DNA of 64,000 bases from CAVQGZ01 sp942491665 (GCA_942491665.1 CALOBR010000001.1:310001-374000), one strand, 5' to 3'; counted from the stretch's first letter, positions 33,613 through 42,666 are shown. The notes: generated from the sequence alone by a model not told the origin. Numbers and translations are program-made.

Positions 33613-34779
33613 TTACCGCGCGCCGAGCAGGTGCTCGACGGCGAGCTGGTCGAGGCGCGTGTAGTGCATCCCGCGCTCGGCCGCCGCCTCGTAGTCGAAC
33701 TCCTCGAACGCCGACCGGTCGGCCAGCAGGTCTTTGTAGGTCTCTCCCTCGGCCAGCGTGGGCGTCGCGAGATGGGTGGATCGCGACGCCTCGAGCGCCT
33801 CGGCGACGTCGGGGTCGGCCCGGAACGCTGCCGCCCGCTCCTTGAGCATCAGGTACGTGCGCATGTTGGCCGCCGCCGACGCCCAGACGTCGTCGATGTC
33901 TTCGGTGCGGTACGGCTTGTAGTCGAAGTGCCGCGGTCCGTCGTAGCCGCCGGTCTCGAGCAGGTCGACCAAGAAGAACGCGCTCTTGACGTCCCCGTGA
34001 CCGAAGACGAGGTCTTGGTCGTACTTGATGCCGTGCTGCCCGTTCAGGTCGATGTGGAAGAGCTTGCCCTGCCACATGGCCTGCGCGATGCCGGCGACGA
34101 AGTTGAGGCCGGCCATCTGCTCGTGCCCGACCTCGGGGTTGAGCCCGACCATCTCTTCGTGCTCCAGCATCGAGATGAAGGCGAGCCCGTGACCCACGGT
34201 CGGCAGCAGGATGTCGCCACGCGGCTCGTTCGGCTTGGGCTCAATCGCAAACCGGATGCCATAGCCCTGGTCGATCACGTACTGGCAGAGCAGGTCCAGA
34301 CCCTCCTTGTAGCGGTCCAGCGCCGTGCGGATGTCTTTCGCCGCATCCGTCTCAGCGCCCTCGCGTCCACCCCAGAACACGTAGGTGTGCGCTCCGAGCT
34401 CGGCGGCCAGGTCGAGGTTGCGCATGATCTTGCGCAGGGCGAAGCGGCGAACGTCGCGATCGTTGCTGGTGAAGGCGCCGTCCTTGAAGACCGGGTGGGT
34501 GAAGGTGTTGGTCGTGGCCATCGGGATCTTCAGGCCGGTCTCGGCCAGGGCCTTCTTGAAGCGCTCGATGCCGGCAGCACGGTCGGCGTCAGACAGGGTG
34601 AAGGGAACCAGGTCGTCGTCATGGAACGTCATGCCGTAGGCGCCCAGGTCGGACAGCCGGTGGACGGCCTCCACCGGGTCGAGCGGCGGCCGGGTGGCCT
34701 CGCCGAAGGGGTCGCGGGCCTGCCAGCCGATGGTCCAGAGACCGAAGGTGAAGTGGTCGGCAGGTGTCGGGTCGTACAT
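33613..34779 (-). CDS. xylA: Xylose isomerase
   Basis: Converts D-xylose to D-xylulose with two divalent metals. The 388-residue protein aligns closely by eye with the Streptomyces enzyme: FTFGLWTIGWQARDPFG, active-site His 53 in TFHDDD, ATTNTFTHPVFKDGAFT, metal ligands in FAIEPKPNEPRGD, NPEVGHEQM and HIDLNGQ. The ATG at 34779 (MYDPTPADHF) has AGGGTGG at suitable spacing and matches the family start better than the GTG three codons upstream. It is first in the xylA-xylB unit and divergent from an epimerase-like gene. Confidence 0.95.
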   Translation of the reverse strand: MYDPTPADHFTFGLWTIGWQARDPFGEATRPPLDPVEAVHRLSDLGAYGMTFHDDDLVPFTLSDADRAAGIERFKKALAETGLKIPMATTNTFTHPVFKDGAFTSNDRDVRRFALRKIMRNLDLAAELGAHTYVFWGGREGAETDAAKDIRTALDRYKEGLDLLCQYVIDQGYGIRFAIEPKPNEPRGDILLPTVGHGLAFISMLEHEEMVGLNPEVGHEQMAGLNFVAGIAQAMWQGKLFHIDLNGQHGIKYDQDLVFGHGDVKSAFFLVDLLETGGYDGPRHFDYKPYRTEDIDDVWASAAANMRTYLMLKERAAAFRADPDVAEALEASRSTHLATPTLAEGETYKDLLADRSAFEEFDYEAAAERGMHYTRLDQLAVEHLLGAR

Positions 34780-34860
34780 GAGGTCCACCCTTTCGGCGGC
34801 TAGTCGTGAACCCCCTCACCCTGCCATGAGTGCACCAGGGCAGGCAGGGACGATAGGCAC

Positions 34861-35727
34861 ATGACCACGCGAGTAGCAGTGACCGGAGGAAGCGGCGCGA
34901 CCGGACGCAGCACCGTCGCTCACCTCGTCGAGAACGGGTACGAGGTGGTCAACCTCGATCGGGTGAACCGCACCGACGTGCCGTTCGTCGGGGTCGACCT
35001 GCGCGACTACGCCGCCGTCGCCGCAGGGCTGGCGGGCTGCGACGCCGTCGTGCACCTGGGCTCGAACCCCAGGCCGGACGCCGCGGACGACCCGGCCCAG
35101 GGCGCCGCCCGGTTCGCGCACAACAGCGCCGCGACGTTCACCGTGATGTGGGTGGCCGGCCATCTCGGCATCACGCGGGTGGTCTGGGCCTCGTCGCAGC
35201 AGGTGTTCGGCTGGCCATGGGTCGACATCTCGCCGCAGTACCTGCCCCTGGACGAGAACCACCCGCAGCACCCGCAGAACGGCTACGCGATGAGCAAGGT
35301 GGCCTGCGAGCACCTGGCCGGACACCTGGCCGAGACGTTCGGCATGACGGTGATCGGGCTGCGGCTGTCGAACGTGCACCTCACCGACCCGGCGCACGAC
35401 GCCTCGTACGACAAGCTGCCGGCCGTGTGGGACGACCCGGCCCAGCGGCGTCCGAACCTGTGGGGCTACATCGACGCCCGCGACGCGGCCCGGGCTATCC
35501 GGCTCGCGTTGGAGGTGGACGTGACCGGTTCGCACGCCGTGACGATCGCCGCCGCCGACACTCTCACGCCGACGCCCAACGCCGAGCTGGTCGCCCGGTT
35601 CTACCCGGGCGTGCCGCTGCGTGAAGGAACGGGAGAGAACCAGACCTTGCACGGCATCGACGACGCCCGCCGCCTGCTCGGCTGGGTACCCGAGGTGAGC
35701 TGGCGAGACGTCCTCGGCTACCGCTGA
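34861..35727 (+). CDS. NAD-dependent epimerase/dehydratase (extended SDR)
   Basis: A 288-residue Rossmann protein with VTGGSGATGRS for NAD binding, VVHLGSNPRPDA and ASSQQVFG around the catalytic Ser/Thr, and NGYAMSKVACE with the YxxxK pair. It resembles uronate dehydrogenase and sugar-nucleotide epimerase groups. Its divergence from xylA (81 nt apart) and the nearby sugar oxidoreductases suggest a sugar or sugar-acid substrate, but this is inference. Confidence 0.8.
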   Translation: MTTRVAVTGGSGATGRSTVAHLVENGYEVVNLDRVNRTDVPFVGVDLRDYAAVAAGLAGCDAVVHLGSNPRPDAADDPAQGAARFAHNSAATFTVMWVAGHLGITRVVWASSQQVFGWPWVDISPQYLPLDENHPQHPQNGYAMSKVACEHLAGHLAETFGMTVIGLRLSNVHLTDPAHDASYDKLPAVWDDPAQRRPNLWGYIDARDAARAIRLALEVDVTGSHAVTIAAADTLTPTPNAELVARFYPGVPLREGTGENQTLHGIDDARRLLGWVPEVSWRDVLGYR

Positions 35728-35735
35728 CCCGCGCT

Positions 35736-36473
35736 CTAGGACTGCTGGCCCATGCTCCACAGGGCCCACAGGGTGGTGCGGACGCGTCGGGGCTGCTGCA
35801 GCACCGTCACGACGGCGTGCGCGACGTCGTCGGGGCGCAGGTAGGCCGCGAGCGATTCGTCGCCTGCGGTGCGTCCGGCCCCGAGCGCGAACTCCGTCTC
35901 GACGCCGGCGGGGCAGATGGCGGTGACGCGCACACCCTTCTCGCGCAGCTCGCGGTCCATGGCACCGGCCAGGCCGACCTGGGCGAACTTCGTGCCCGCG
36001 TACACGGCCTCGTCGCCACCGCCACGCAGCCCGGCGACCGAGGCGACGATGACGACGTCACCGCCGCCGGTCGTCTCCAGCATCGCAGGCAGGGCGGCAC
36101 GCACCGTCCAGATGGTGCCGGTGTAGTTGGTGTCGACCATGCGGGCGATGTCGTCGTCGGGGTAGTCGAGGATGCCCCCGTACATGCCGATCCCGGCGTT
36201 CGGGACGACGCTGTCGAGGCGGCCCCACTTCTCGACGGCGGCGGCGACCAGCGCGGCGTTGTCGGCAGGCTCACGGACGTCGCACACGACGCCCACGACC
36301 CGGTCGCCACCCAGCTCGGCCACCAGCTCGTCGAGGCGCTCCTGTCGCCGGCCACCCACCGCCACGTTCGCACCGGCCTCGACCAGCAGTCGGGTCGCTG
36401 CCGCACCGATGCCGGCCGTTGCGCCGGTGATGGCGACGACGGTTCCGGTCAGGTCGCGATTCTCTGCGGGCAT
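35736..36473 (-). CDS. Classical short-chain dehydrogenase/reductase
   Basis: A 245-residue SDR. The cofactor loop is AITGATAGIGAAA, the structural motif NAGIGM, and the active site combines IVASVAG with YAGTKFA. The basic GGRRQER after the second strand suggests NADP preference. ATG 36473 has GAGGAGG 6-7 nt upstream; the frame extends 12 codons further but those are not needed. The substrate is unknown; the position between sugar genes may be informative. It is convergent with the epimerase-like gene. Confidence 0.85.
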   Translation of the reverse strand: MPAENRDLTGTVVAITGATAGIGAAATRLLVEAGANVAVGGRRQERLDELVAELGGDRVVGVVCDVREPADNAALVAAAVEKWGRLDSVVPNAGIGMYGGILDYPDDDIARMVDTNYTGTIWTVRAALPAMLETTGGGDVVIVASVAGLRGGGDEAVYAGTKFAQVGLAGAMDRELREKGVRVTAICPAGVETEFALGAGRTAGDESLAAYLRPDDVAHAVVTVLQQPRRVRTTLWALWSMGQQS

Positions 36474-36507
36474 GGGTTTCCTCCTCAGTCGGTGGTTTGA
36501 TCCTGGC

Positions 36508-37554
36508 ATGAGCCATGCCCTGCGGGTTGCCCTGGTGGGGTATGGGCTGGCGGGCCGCTACTTCCACCGCCCGCTCATCCAAGCCACCGACAGCCTGCGC
36601 CTGGTGTCGGTCGTGACGGCGGACCCAGACCGTGCCGCCGCCGCGCGCGACGACGTGGCACACGCCGACGTGATCAGCGACGTCTCGGCCCTGTGGCACG
36701 ACGCGGACGAGTACGACCTGGTCGTGATCGCCGCGGCCAACGTCGCGCACGATCCGCTGGCCCGGGCTGCCGTGTCGCACGGACTGCACGTTGTCGTCGA
36801 CAAGCCGCTCGCCGCCGATGCGCGCACCGCGCGGTCTCTGCTCGACCTGGCAACCCACCACCACCGGCAGGTGCACGTGTTCCAGAACCGCCGCTGGGAC
36901 TCTGACTACCGCACCCTGCGCGCCCTGGTCGAGGACGCCGCGCTCGGACGGGTGCACCGACTCGAGTCACGCTTCGAGCGGTGGCGGCCCGAGGTCGCCG
37001 ACCGCTGGCGGGAGAGCCGCGACCCCGAGCAGATGGGTGGCCTGCTGTACGACCTCGGCGCCCACCTCGTCGACCAGGCGGTACACCTGCTGGGCCCGGT
37101 CGAGCACGTCTACGCAGAGATGGCGCACGTCCGCGACCCGCAGACGGCCGAGGACGACGTGTTCGTCGCGCTGCGCCACCACAGCGGTGCTGCCAGTCAC
37201 CTGTGGGCGAGCGCCGTCGCGGCAGCGCCGGGGCCACGGTTTCGCGTGCTCGGGTCGCGCGGCGCCTACGTGGTGGACGGCCTCGACGGCCAGGAGGCGA
37301 GGCTCCGGGCGGGTGAGATGCCTGGCGCGGGCTGGGGTGAGGAACCGCCGGAGGCCTGGGGTCACCTGCTGCCGTCCGGCGAGGTGATCGAGTCGCTGCC
37401 CGGAGCGTGGCCCACGTTCTACCACCGGGTCGCCGCTAGCGTGCGCGGGCTGGGCCCGGCCCCGGTCGCGCCCGACAGCGTCCTGGACGCCATCCGGGTG
37501 CTGGATGCTGCCCGCGAGTCGGCGCGCACGCACCGCGTCGTCCCGCTGACGTGA
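36508..37554 (+). CDS. Gfo/Idh/MocA family oxidoreductase
   Basis: A 348-residue NAD(P)-dependent dehydrogenase. The Rossmann domain starts ALVGYGLAGRYFHRPLI; VVVDKPLAAD is the conserved KP motif; FQNRRWDSDYRTLR and GGLLYDLGAHLVDQAVHL are typical of the C-terminal domain (YvaA/scyllo-inositol dehydrogenase-like). The precise sugar or inositol substrate is not determinable. The start at 36508 is 34 nt from the divergent SDR start; the open frame extends far upstream, antisense to that SDR, and that part is not real. Confidence 0.85.
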   Translation: MSHALRVALVGYGLAGRYFHRPLIQATDSLRLVSVVTADPDRAAAARDDVAHADVISDVSALWHDADEYDLVVIAAANVAHDPLARAAVSHGLHVVVDKPLAADARTARSLLDLATHHHRQVHVFQNRRWDSDYRTLRALVEDAALGRVHRLESRFERWRPEVADRWRESRDPEQMGGLLYDLGAHLVDQAVHLLGPVEHVYAEMAHVRDPQTAEDDVFVALRHHSGAASHLWASAVAAAPGPRFRVLGSRGAYVVDGLDGQEARLRAGEMPGAGWGEEPPEAWGHLLPSGEVIESLPGAWPTFYHRVAASVRGLGPAPVAPDSVLDAIRVLDAARESARTHRVVPLT

Positions 37555-37575
37555 CGCCCGCCAACGCCGCCGTCT

Positions 37576-37643
37576 CCCCGCGCGATCTTGGCGCCTGCGC
37601 CGCATAGGTCCGCGGTTGTGGCCTCCGCGCCAAGATCGCGGGG
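37576..37643. repeat. Inverted repeat element CGCGATCTTGGCGC (copy 1)
   Basis: A perfect 14-bp inverted repeat, left arm 37581-37594 and right arm 37627-37640, separated by 32 nt and extended by CCCC/GGGG runs outside. It lies between two convergent genes, so it may act as a bidirectional terminator, though it lacks a T-tract. A related element with the same core is at 63051-63108, which suggests a dispersed palindromic repeat rather than a one-off terminator. Confidence 0.7.
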
Positions 37644-37645
37644 GG

Positions 37646-39316
37646 CTAGGGGGACGGAGTCCAGGGGGTCGCCGCAGCTGCGCCGCGCTCGACGATCGCG
37701 AAGGTGTCAGCCGGTACGTCGAGCCACTCCCCTGTCTGGCCGTCCGGCCAGGTCACGCGCACCTGGGCTGAGTCGGCGGAGCCGAGCCCCAGGTGCAGCC
37801 AGCCGACGTGGCCGGACGCGTGGCCGCCACCGAGCGTGACTTGCCGGCGGGTCGCCACGTCCCCGTGCCGAACCTCGACCCACGCGCCGATCGCGTCGAC
37901 GTTGGGGGCGGGTTGCGTCAGGGCGAGCGCCACCCATGAGCCCGTGGACTCGGGCCGCTCCTCGGTACCCGTGCCGACGTTGCGCCACACGCGGACGTTG
38001 TCGCCACGGTTCACCTCGACCAGGTCGAGCAGACCGTCGAGGTTCAGGTCGACCAGCGCCGCGCCGCGACCCAGGCCGAGGCTGACGACGCCGGCCTCAC
38101 GCGCCGACTCGACGAACGTGCCGTCCGAGCGGCCCAGCAGAAGGTTGCTGGGGTCATCAGCGGCGTGGTCGCCCTGGCTGTCCACGTTGCCCTTCGACAG
38201 GTAGAGGTCGAGCACGGCGTCGTTGTTCACGTCGGCCAGCTCGGGGTGCCACGCGGTGGACGGGTACGTCGCATCCCCCATGAAGGGGCGGTGCGCGGTG
38301 GTGCCCGTGCGGATGGCGATGTCGTCGTAGATCGGGCGCTGCGGCCCCTCGGCGAGCGTCTGCATCTTGTTGTCACCTTGGCTGGTGATGACAACCTCGG
38401 GCAGGCCGTCGCCAGTGAGGTCGGCGGTGGCGATACCCATGCCCCAGATGCTCAGGTCGTTCCATCCGTCGGCAGCGGTGTACAGCGACGGGGCTGCACC
38501 CGGCTCGACCCGCCAGAGCTGCTCGCTGCCCTCGGTGTCGTAGTGCCGGTCGTTGGCCACGCGCAGGTCGGCGCGACCCGTGGCGTTCCAGTCGCTGAAC
38601 AGCACCGACAGCGCGCACCTGCCTGGAGCCAGCGGGGACGGCTGTGCGTAAGAGGCTGCCCCGTCCGGACGCAGCAGTTCACTCGGCACGCAGTCACGCG
38701 CGTTCTGCTCGTCCGCCGCGGTCTCCAGGTAGTTGCCGAAGGCCAGCGTGGGCAGCGCGCTGTCACCCTCCCACGTGGCGCTGAAGGCGGCCGTCCACTC
38801 GTCGGCGCCGTCGATCCCCCAGGCCTCGTTGGCCCGTTCGAACCGGCACCCGCCGAGCCCGCGCAGCATCACGTTCTCACCGAAGCGCAGCACGGCCAGG
38901 TCGAGCATGCCGTCACTGTCGACGTCGAGCGGGTAGGCACCGGTGACTCCGGTGAGGTCGGTCGCCGCGTCGGAGATGTGGGTGAAGGCGAGCGCTCCCC
39001 CGACGACGCTGTCGTTGCGGAACAGACCGGCCTCGTTCTCACCACCCGCGATGTACAGGTCGGGACGCCGATCGTCGTCGCAGTCGAACGAGGCCACCCC
39101 GCCCCCGACGTAGAAGGTGAAGCCGCCGTCGTACACCTGCCGGATGCCAGACTCGACGGTCTGCTCGACGAACTGGGCCGCCACCGGCGCCACAGCCGCG
39201 CCCGTAGCCTCGCCATCGGCGCCATCAGCCATGACCCCGGCAGCGGCATACGTCCCGGCTCCGACGAGAACGCCGACCGTGAGCCCGCCGGCGAACCACC
39301 CCGCCCAGCGCCTCAC
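37646..39316 (-). CDS. Secreted FG-GAP/ASPIC-UnbV (CRTAC1-like) protein
   Basis: A 556-residue exported or membrane-anchored protein with an N-terminal hydrophobic signal (residues 3-28). The middle holds several calcium-type FG-GAP/VCBS repeats with DxDxDG-like loops (FDCDDDRRPDLYIAG, DVDSDGMLDLAVL, DLTGDGLPEVVI, DVNNDAVLDLYLS, DLNLDGLLDLVEV), probably a beta-propeller. Residues about 460-540 (DAIGAWVEVRHGD, QVTLGGGHASGH, VTWPDGQTGEW) are an ASPIC/UnbV domain. The GTG start overlaps the haloperoxidase stop by 4 nt, so the two are made together. Confidence 0.85.
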   Translation of the reverse strand: MRRWAGWFAGGLTVGVLVGAGTYAAAGVMADGADGEATGAAVAPVAAQFVEQTVESGIRQVYDGGFTFYVGGGVASFDCDDDRRPDLYIAGGENEAGLFRNDSVVGGALAFTHISDAATDLTGVTGAYPLDVDSDGMLDLAVLRFGENVMLRGLGGCRFERANEAWGIDGADEWTAAFSATWEGDSALPTLAFGNYLETAADEQNARDCVPSELLRPDGAASYAQPSPLAPGRCALSVLFSDWNATGRADLRVANDRHYDTEGSEQLWRVEPGAAPSLYTAADGWNDLSIWGMGIATADLTGDGLPEVVITSQGDNKMQTLAEGPQRPIYDDIAIRTGTTAHRPFMGDATYPSTAWHPELADVNNDAVLDLYLSKGNVDSQGDHAADDPSNLLLGRSDGTFVESAREAGVVSLGLGRGAALVDLNLDGLLDLVEVNRGDNVRVWRNVGTGTEERPESTGSWVALALTQPAPNVDAIGAWVEVRHGDVATRRQVTLGGGHASGHVGWLHLGLGSADSAQVRVTWPDGQTGEWLDVPADTFAIVERGAAAATPWTPSP

Positions 39317-41205
39317 GGCGAGCCCCCACCGGCGTCACGAGCGGCCGGCTGCGGCCCGGCGTAGTACTCCTGCGCCTTCGCCCACGCGGCCCGGCCGCAC
39401 TTCTCACCGACGAGCCGGCCGTTCAGGTCGTCCGCGCGCACGTGGATGCCTCCGTAGAGCCGCGACAGCCCCGCCTGGTCGGCAGCGTCGGCGTAGGTCG
39501 CCCACTGCAGGACGACGTCGTCGCTCGGTCCGGCCTCGAACTCCAGCGACTGCGCCTCGATGCGCTGCTCGCCCAGCCCTCCCGGGAAGTACGGCGAGCC
39601 GGTGAACCCGGTCAGCACCTCGGCCGCCGCCCGGCTGAACGCGCTGTGCCCCGACACGTAGCCGGCGAACGACGGCGTCACGAACGTGGGCAGCTGGTAC
39701 GGGATCCACTCCACGGCCCGGATCCAACCCACCCCGCCCACGTCTGACTCGGTGTCGTCGGGACGCCCCACCCACGACCGCACCGCGATCTCCCCCTCGT
39801 GACCGCGCAGGCTTTCGTGCCGTTCGCCCGCCGCCGTCGTCCGCGCCGTCACCACCTCGACGAGTCCGGGCTGCAGTGGCAGACCCCCAGGGTCGTAGGA
39901 CGGCCCGTCCGGGTCGGACGACTGCCCGCGGCCGCCCATGTAGCGGATCGTGGAGATCGGGCGCGAGTAGTCGTAGTAGCCCTTCGCACCCCAGGCGGCG
40001 ACCGCGGCGTCGTGGGTCGCGCCGTTGAGAGCCAGGTACATCGATACGTCCCACTGAAGCCGGTCGACGCGTGGGCCGGTGCCGCCGATGCGCAGGTCGG
40101 GGTCCATGACGTCGGAGACTCCGTTGGCGAGGGTGTTCCAGTGCCCGGGTGGTGTCTCGGAGTCGGGCCCGTCGGCCCAGAACTCAGCGAGCACGCGCGC
40201 GAAGTCGGCGCGTGGCACGACATTCGACCCGTAGGGCTCGCCGGTGGCCGGGTTGATGTCGTGGCCGGTGCCGTCGTAGCCGCCGAGCGGGTTGGCTCCG
40301 CGGGACGCCGGGGAGATGTCGACCTCGACCCCGTCGGACGGGTCGAGCAGGGCGCTGTAGCTGATCACCTCGAGCGCCGCCTGCTTGAACGCCTCGTCGC
40401 TCGCCGGGTCGCCCAGCAGCGGTGGCGGGCCCGGGTCGAGCGGCAGCCCGTCCGGCCCTGCTTCGGGCAGCGCGAAGCCGGTGACCTGCCCCCAGTGAGG
40501 GCCGATGAACTGCTGCACGCCGTCGGCGACCGGGATGCCGTTCTGCGAGATCATCTGCTCGATCTGCAGCGGCTGCCAGCGATTCGGGTCGGCCATCTCG
40601 GCCCCGGGCTGCTCGACAACCAACGGGCTGTTGACCGGCTGGTAATCAGTGCCGGTGTAGCCGTCGGCCTCGCGTGACCCATCGGCGGATCCGGCCGCCA
40701 GCACCCGCGCGGCAATCAGGTTGCCCAGCTCTGCGGGGCTGTCACCCTCGGTGCCCGTCACGTCAGTCGGGTAGCACAGCGAGCCCATCAGCGCGTCGAG
40801 CTGCGGGATGGAGTCCGAGGCGCCGGCGGCCGTCAGGTAGCGGGACTCGAGAACTCGGTAGGCCGCGTAGCTGATGGCCTCGTCGCGCGCGGCGCCGACG
40901 TCGCGCGCCGTCCGGTCCTCACCCACGAGGTATCCGTGGGCCGAGGTGTCATATGCCGCCCATGCGTCCCACATGGCGACCGACAGGTGAAAGAGGTTGC
41001 GGGCGTGCACCGTCGGTGCAGGCAGGTCGCGGCGGACGGCGTCGAGGGCGGCCTCGTCCCACTGCCGTGCGACGGAGTACGGCGAGTCGGCAGCACGGCA
41101 CTTCCCAGGTGCTCCCTGGGCGATCATCAGCCCACCGAGCGCGCCCGCGAAGCCCACGGCGGTGCCGGCAAGGGCCGCCAGAAGCCGTGTGCGGCCTGCT
41201 GCCAT
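39313..41205 (-). CDS. Secreted vanadium-dependent haloperoxidase-like (PAP2-fold) protein
   Basis: About 630 residues with an N-terminal signal segment. All vanadate-binding positions of vanadium haloperoxidases can be assigned: Lys 408 and Arg 415 (AKGYYDYSRP), Ser 518-Gly 519-His 520 (SFAGYVSGHSAF), Arg 582 and His 588 (RLYGGIHVRADD), with the family spacing of 7 between Lys and Arg and 6 between Arg and His. Such enzymes oxidise halides with peroxide; an acid phosphatase activity is an alternative. ATG 41205 has AGGTGG 6 nt upstream; a GTG lies two codons earlier. It overlaps the CRTAC1-like gene. Confidence 0.82.
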   Translation of the reverse strand: MAAGRTRLLAALAGTAVGFAGALGGLMIAQGAPGKCRAADSPYSVARQWDEAALDAVRRDLPAPTVHARNLFHLSVAMWDAWAAYDTSAHGYLVGEDRTARDVGAARDEAISYAAYRVLESRYLTAAGASDSIPQLDALMGSLCYPTDVTGTEGDSPAELGNLIAARVLAAGSADGSREADGYTGTDYQPVNSPLVVEQPGAEMADPNRWQPLQIEQMISQNGIPVADGVQQFIGPHWGQVTGFALPEAGPDGLPLDPGPPPLLGDPASDEAFKQAALEVISYSALLDPSDGVEVDISPASRGANPLGGYDGTGHDINPATGEPYGSNVVPRADFARVLAEFWADGPDSETPPGHWNTLANGVSDVMDPDLRIGGTGPRVDRLQWDVSMYLALNGATHDAAVAAWGAKGYYDYSRPISTIRYMGGRGQSSDPDGPSYDPGGLPLQPGLVEVVTARTTAAGERHESLRGHEGEIAVRSWVGRPDDTESDVGGVGWIRAVEWIPYQLPTFVTPSFAGYVSGHSAFSRAAAEVLTGFTGSPYFPGGLGEQRIEAQSLEFEAGPSDDVVLQWATYADAADQAGLSRLYGGIHVRADDLNGRLVGEKCGRAAWAKAQEYYAGPQPAARDAGGGSP

Positions 41206-41409
41206 CGCCACCCACCTGCTCCCGTCTGCTGCGCAATACGCAGCGTATGCCGCCTGCCGCAGACGCCCTCCATCGTCTCGCCAGACAAACTCTGCGTTAT
41301 CAAAGGGTTACAAACCTGCGACCAAGGTCCCGGTCTCACTGGGCTTTCGCGGTCTAGCGTGAGCGGGTCGATCAGAGCGACCGACAAGATCGTGAGGGAG
41401 GAAGCAGCT
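41206..41409. promoter_or_regulatory. Divergent promoter region, haloperoxidase / xylF
   Basis: About 200 bp. It includes a locally AT-richer stretch around 41285-41325 and a TAGCGT sequence near 41354 that could be the -10 of the xylF transcript. An AGGGAGG ribosome site ends about 8 nt before the xylF GTG. I could not assign a specific operator, and no xylR-type regulator gene lies in the window. Confidence 0.4.
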
Positions 41410-42606
41410 GTGTCGAAAGCACTTCGATACTGGGTGATGCTGCCTGCAGCTGCCCTCGTCCTGGCCGCGTGCGGCACGGACGACGGCGACGCGGACACCA
41501 CGCCTGAAGAGACGGCGACCGAGACCGAGGCCGCCGGCGGCGGCAGCGACCTGACCATCGGCGTCTCGTGGAACAACTTCAACGAGGAGCGGTGGGCCAA
41601 GGCCGACGAGAAGGCCATGCTGGAGGTCTTCGACGCCGAGGGCGTCACCTACATCTCGACGGACGCCGGCTCGTCTCCGGAGCAGCAGATCACCGACGTA
41701 CAGAACCTGATCTCGCAGGGAGCGGATGCGCTGATCATCCTGGCTCAGGACGGCACAACGATTCTTCCCGCCGTCGAGGAGGCAGCCGCGGCCGGCATCC
41801 CAGTGATCGGTTACGACCGGCTCATCGAGTCCCCCGAAGCCTTCTACCTGACCTTCGACAACGTCGAGGTCGGCCGCATGCAGGCACAGGCCATCGTCGA
41901 TGCCGTACCCGAGGGCAACTACGTCTTCATCAAGGGCAACCAGGCCGACGCCAACGCTGACTTCTTGCGTGGTGGGCAAGAAGAGGTGCTGACCGAGGCG
42001 GCCGGCTGCTCGGCCATCTCGCCGGACAACCCCGACGCCGAGTGCCCGATCCAGAACGTCGGCGAGAGCTACACCGACAACTGGGCACCTGAGGTCGCGC
42101 AGACCAACATGGAGCAGTTCCTCACCCAGAACAACAACGAGGTCGACGCTGTTGTGGCGTCCAACGACGGCATGGCCGGCGGCGTTGTTGCAGCACTCGA
42201 GGCACAGGGCCTCGCGGGTCAGGTTCCGGTCTCCGGTCAGGACGGCGACGGAGCCGCCCTCAACCGGGTCGCCCTGGGCACCCAGACTGTCTCGGTGTGG
42301 AAGAACGCCTTCGCCCTCGGGGCAGCCGCCGCCGACATCGCGACGCAGCTCGCCGGTGGTGCTGAGTTCGACGCCATCTCCGTCGATGTGGCCACCCTGG
42401 ACGAGTCCTACGCCTCGTCCGCCCCGGCTGCCGGCAACGACGCCGCGCCCTTCACCACCCCCGGTGGCGTGGACGTGACGTCGATCATCCTGACACCGAT
42501 CCCGGTGACCCAGGACAACCTGAACGAGCCCATCGACGCTGGATGGGTCGAGACAAGCGTGGTGTGCGCGGGTGTCGAGGCGGGCTCCGTCCCGGCCTGC
42601 GAGTAG
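41410..42606 (+). CDS. xylF: Xylose-type ABC transporter substrate-binding lipoprotein
   Basis: A periplasmic-binding-protein-family lipoprotein of 398 residues. The signal ends in the lipobox LVLAAC. DLTIGVSWNNFNEERWAKAD, DAGSSPEQQITDVQNLISQG, IPVIGYDRLI and GQDGDGAALNRVALGTQ match the XylF/ChvE group that binds xylose or related aldoses. The GTG start follows AGGGAGG; the open frame continues upstream, antisense to the haloperoxidase gene, and that part is not coding. It is followed by a strong hairpin and then the permease gene. Confidence 0.9.
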   Translation: MSKALRYWVMLPAAALVLAACGTDDGDADTTPEETATETEAAGGGSDLTIGVSWNNFNEERWAKADEKAMLEVFDAEGVTYISTDAGSSPEQQITDVQNLISQGADALIILAQDGTTILPAVEEAAAAGIPVIGYDRLIESPEAFYLTFDNVEVGRMQAQAIVDAVPEGNYVFIKGNQADANADFLRGGQEEVLTEAAGCSAISPDNPDAECPIQNVGESYTDNWAPEVAQTNMEQFLTQNNNEVDAVVASNDGMAGGVVAALEAQGLAGQVPVSGQDGDGAALNRVALGTQTVSVWKNAFALGAAAADIATQLAGGAEFDAISVDVATLDESYASSAPAAGNDAAPFTTPGGVDVTSIILTPIPVTQDNLNEPIDAGWVETSVVCAGVEAGSVPACE

Positions 42607-42634
42607 CACCGACCGCTCACTGAACACCCGGAAG

Positions 42635-42666
42635 TGGTGCGGCGTCCTCACGGGGGCGCCGCACCA
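42635..42666 (+). terminator. Intra-operon stem-loop between xylF and xylH
   Basis: A perfect 10-bp stem (TGGTGCGGCG at 42635-42644 with CGCCGCACCA at 42657-42666) and a 12-nt loop. There is no following T-tract. Placed directly after a binding-protein gene, it probably stabilises the upstream mRNA or partly terminates it, so that XylF is made in excess over the membrane parts. Confidence 0.65.

Noticed and set aside
40936..41409. Upstream extension of the xylF frame
   Set aside because: It runs opposite the haloperoxidase gene; the signal peptide and ribosome site fix the start at the GTG at 41410.
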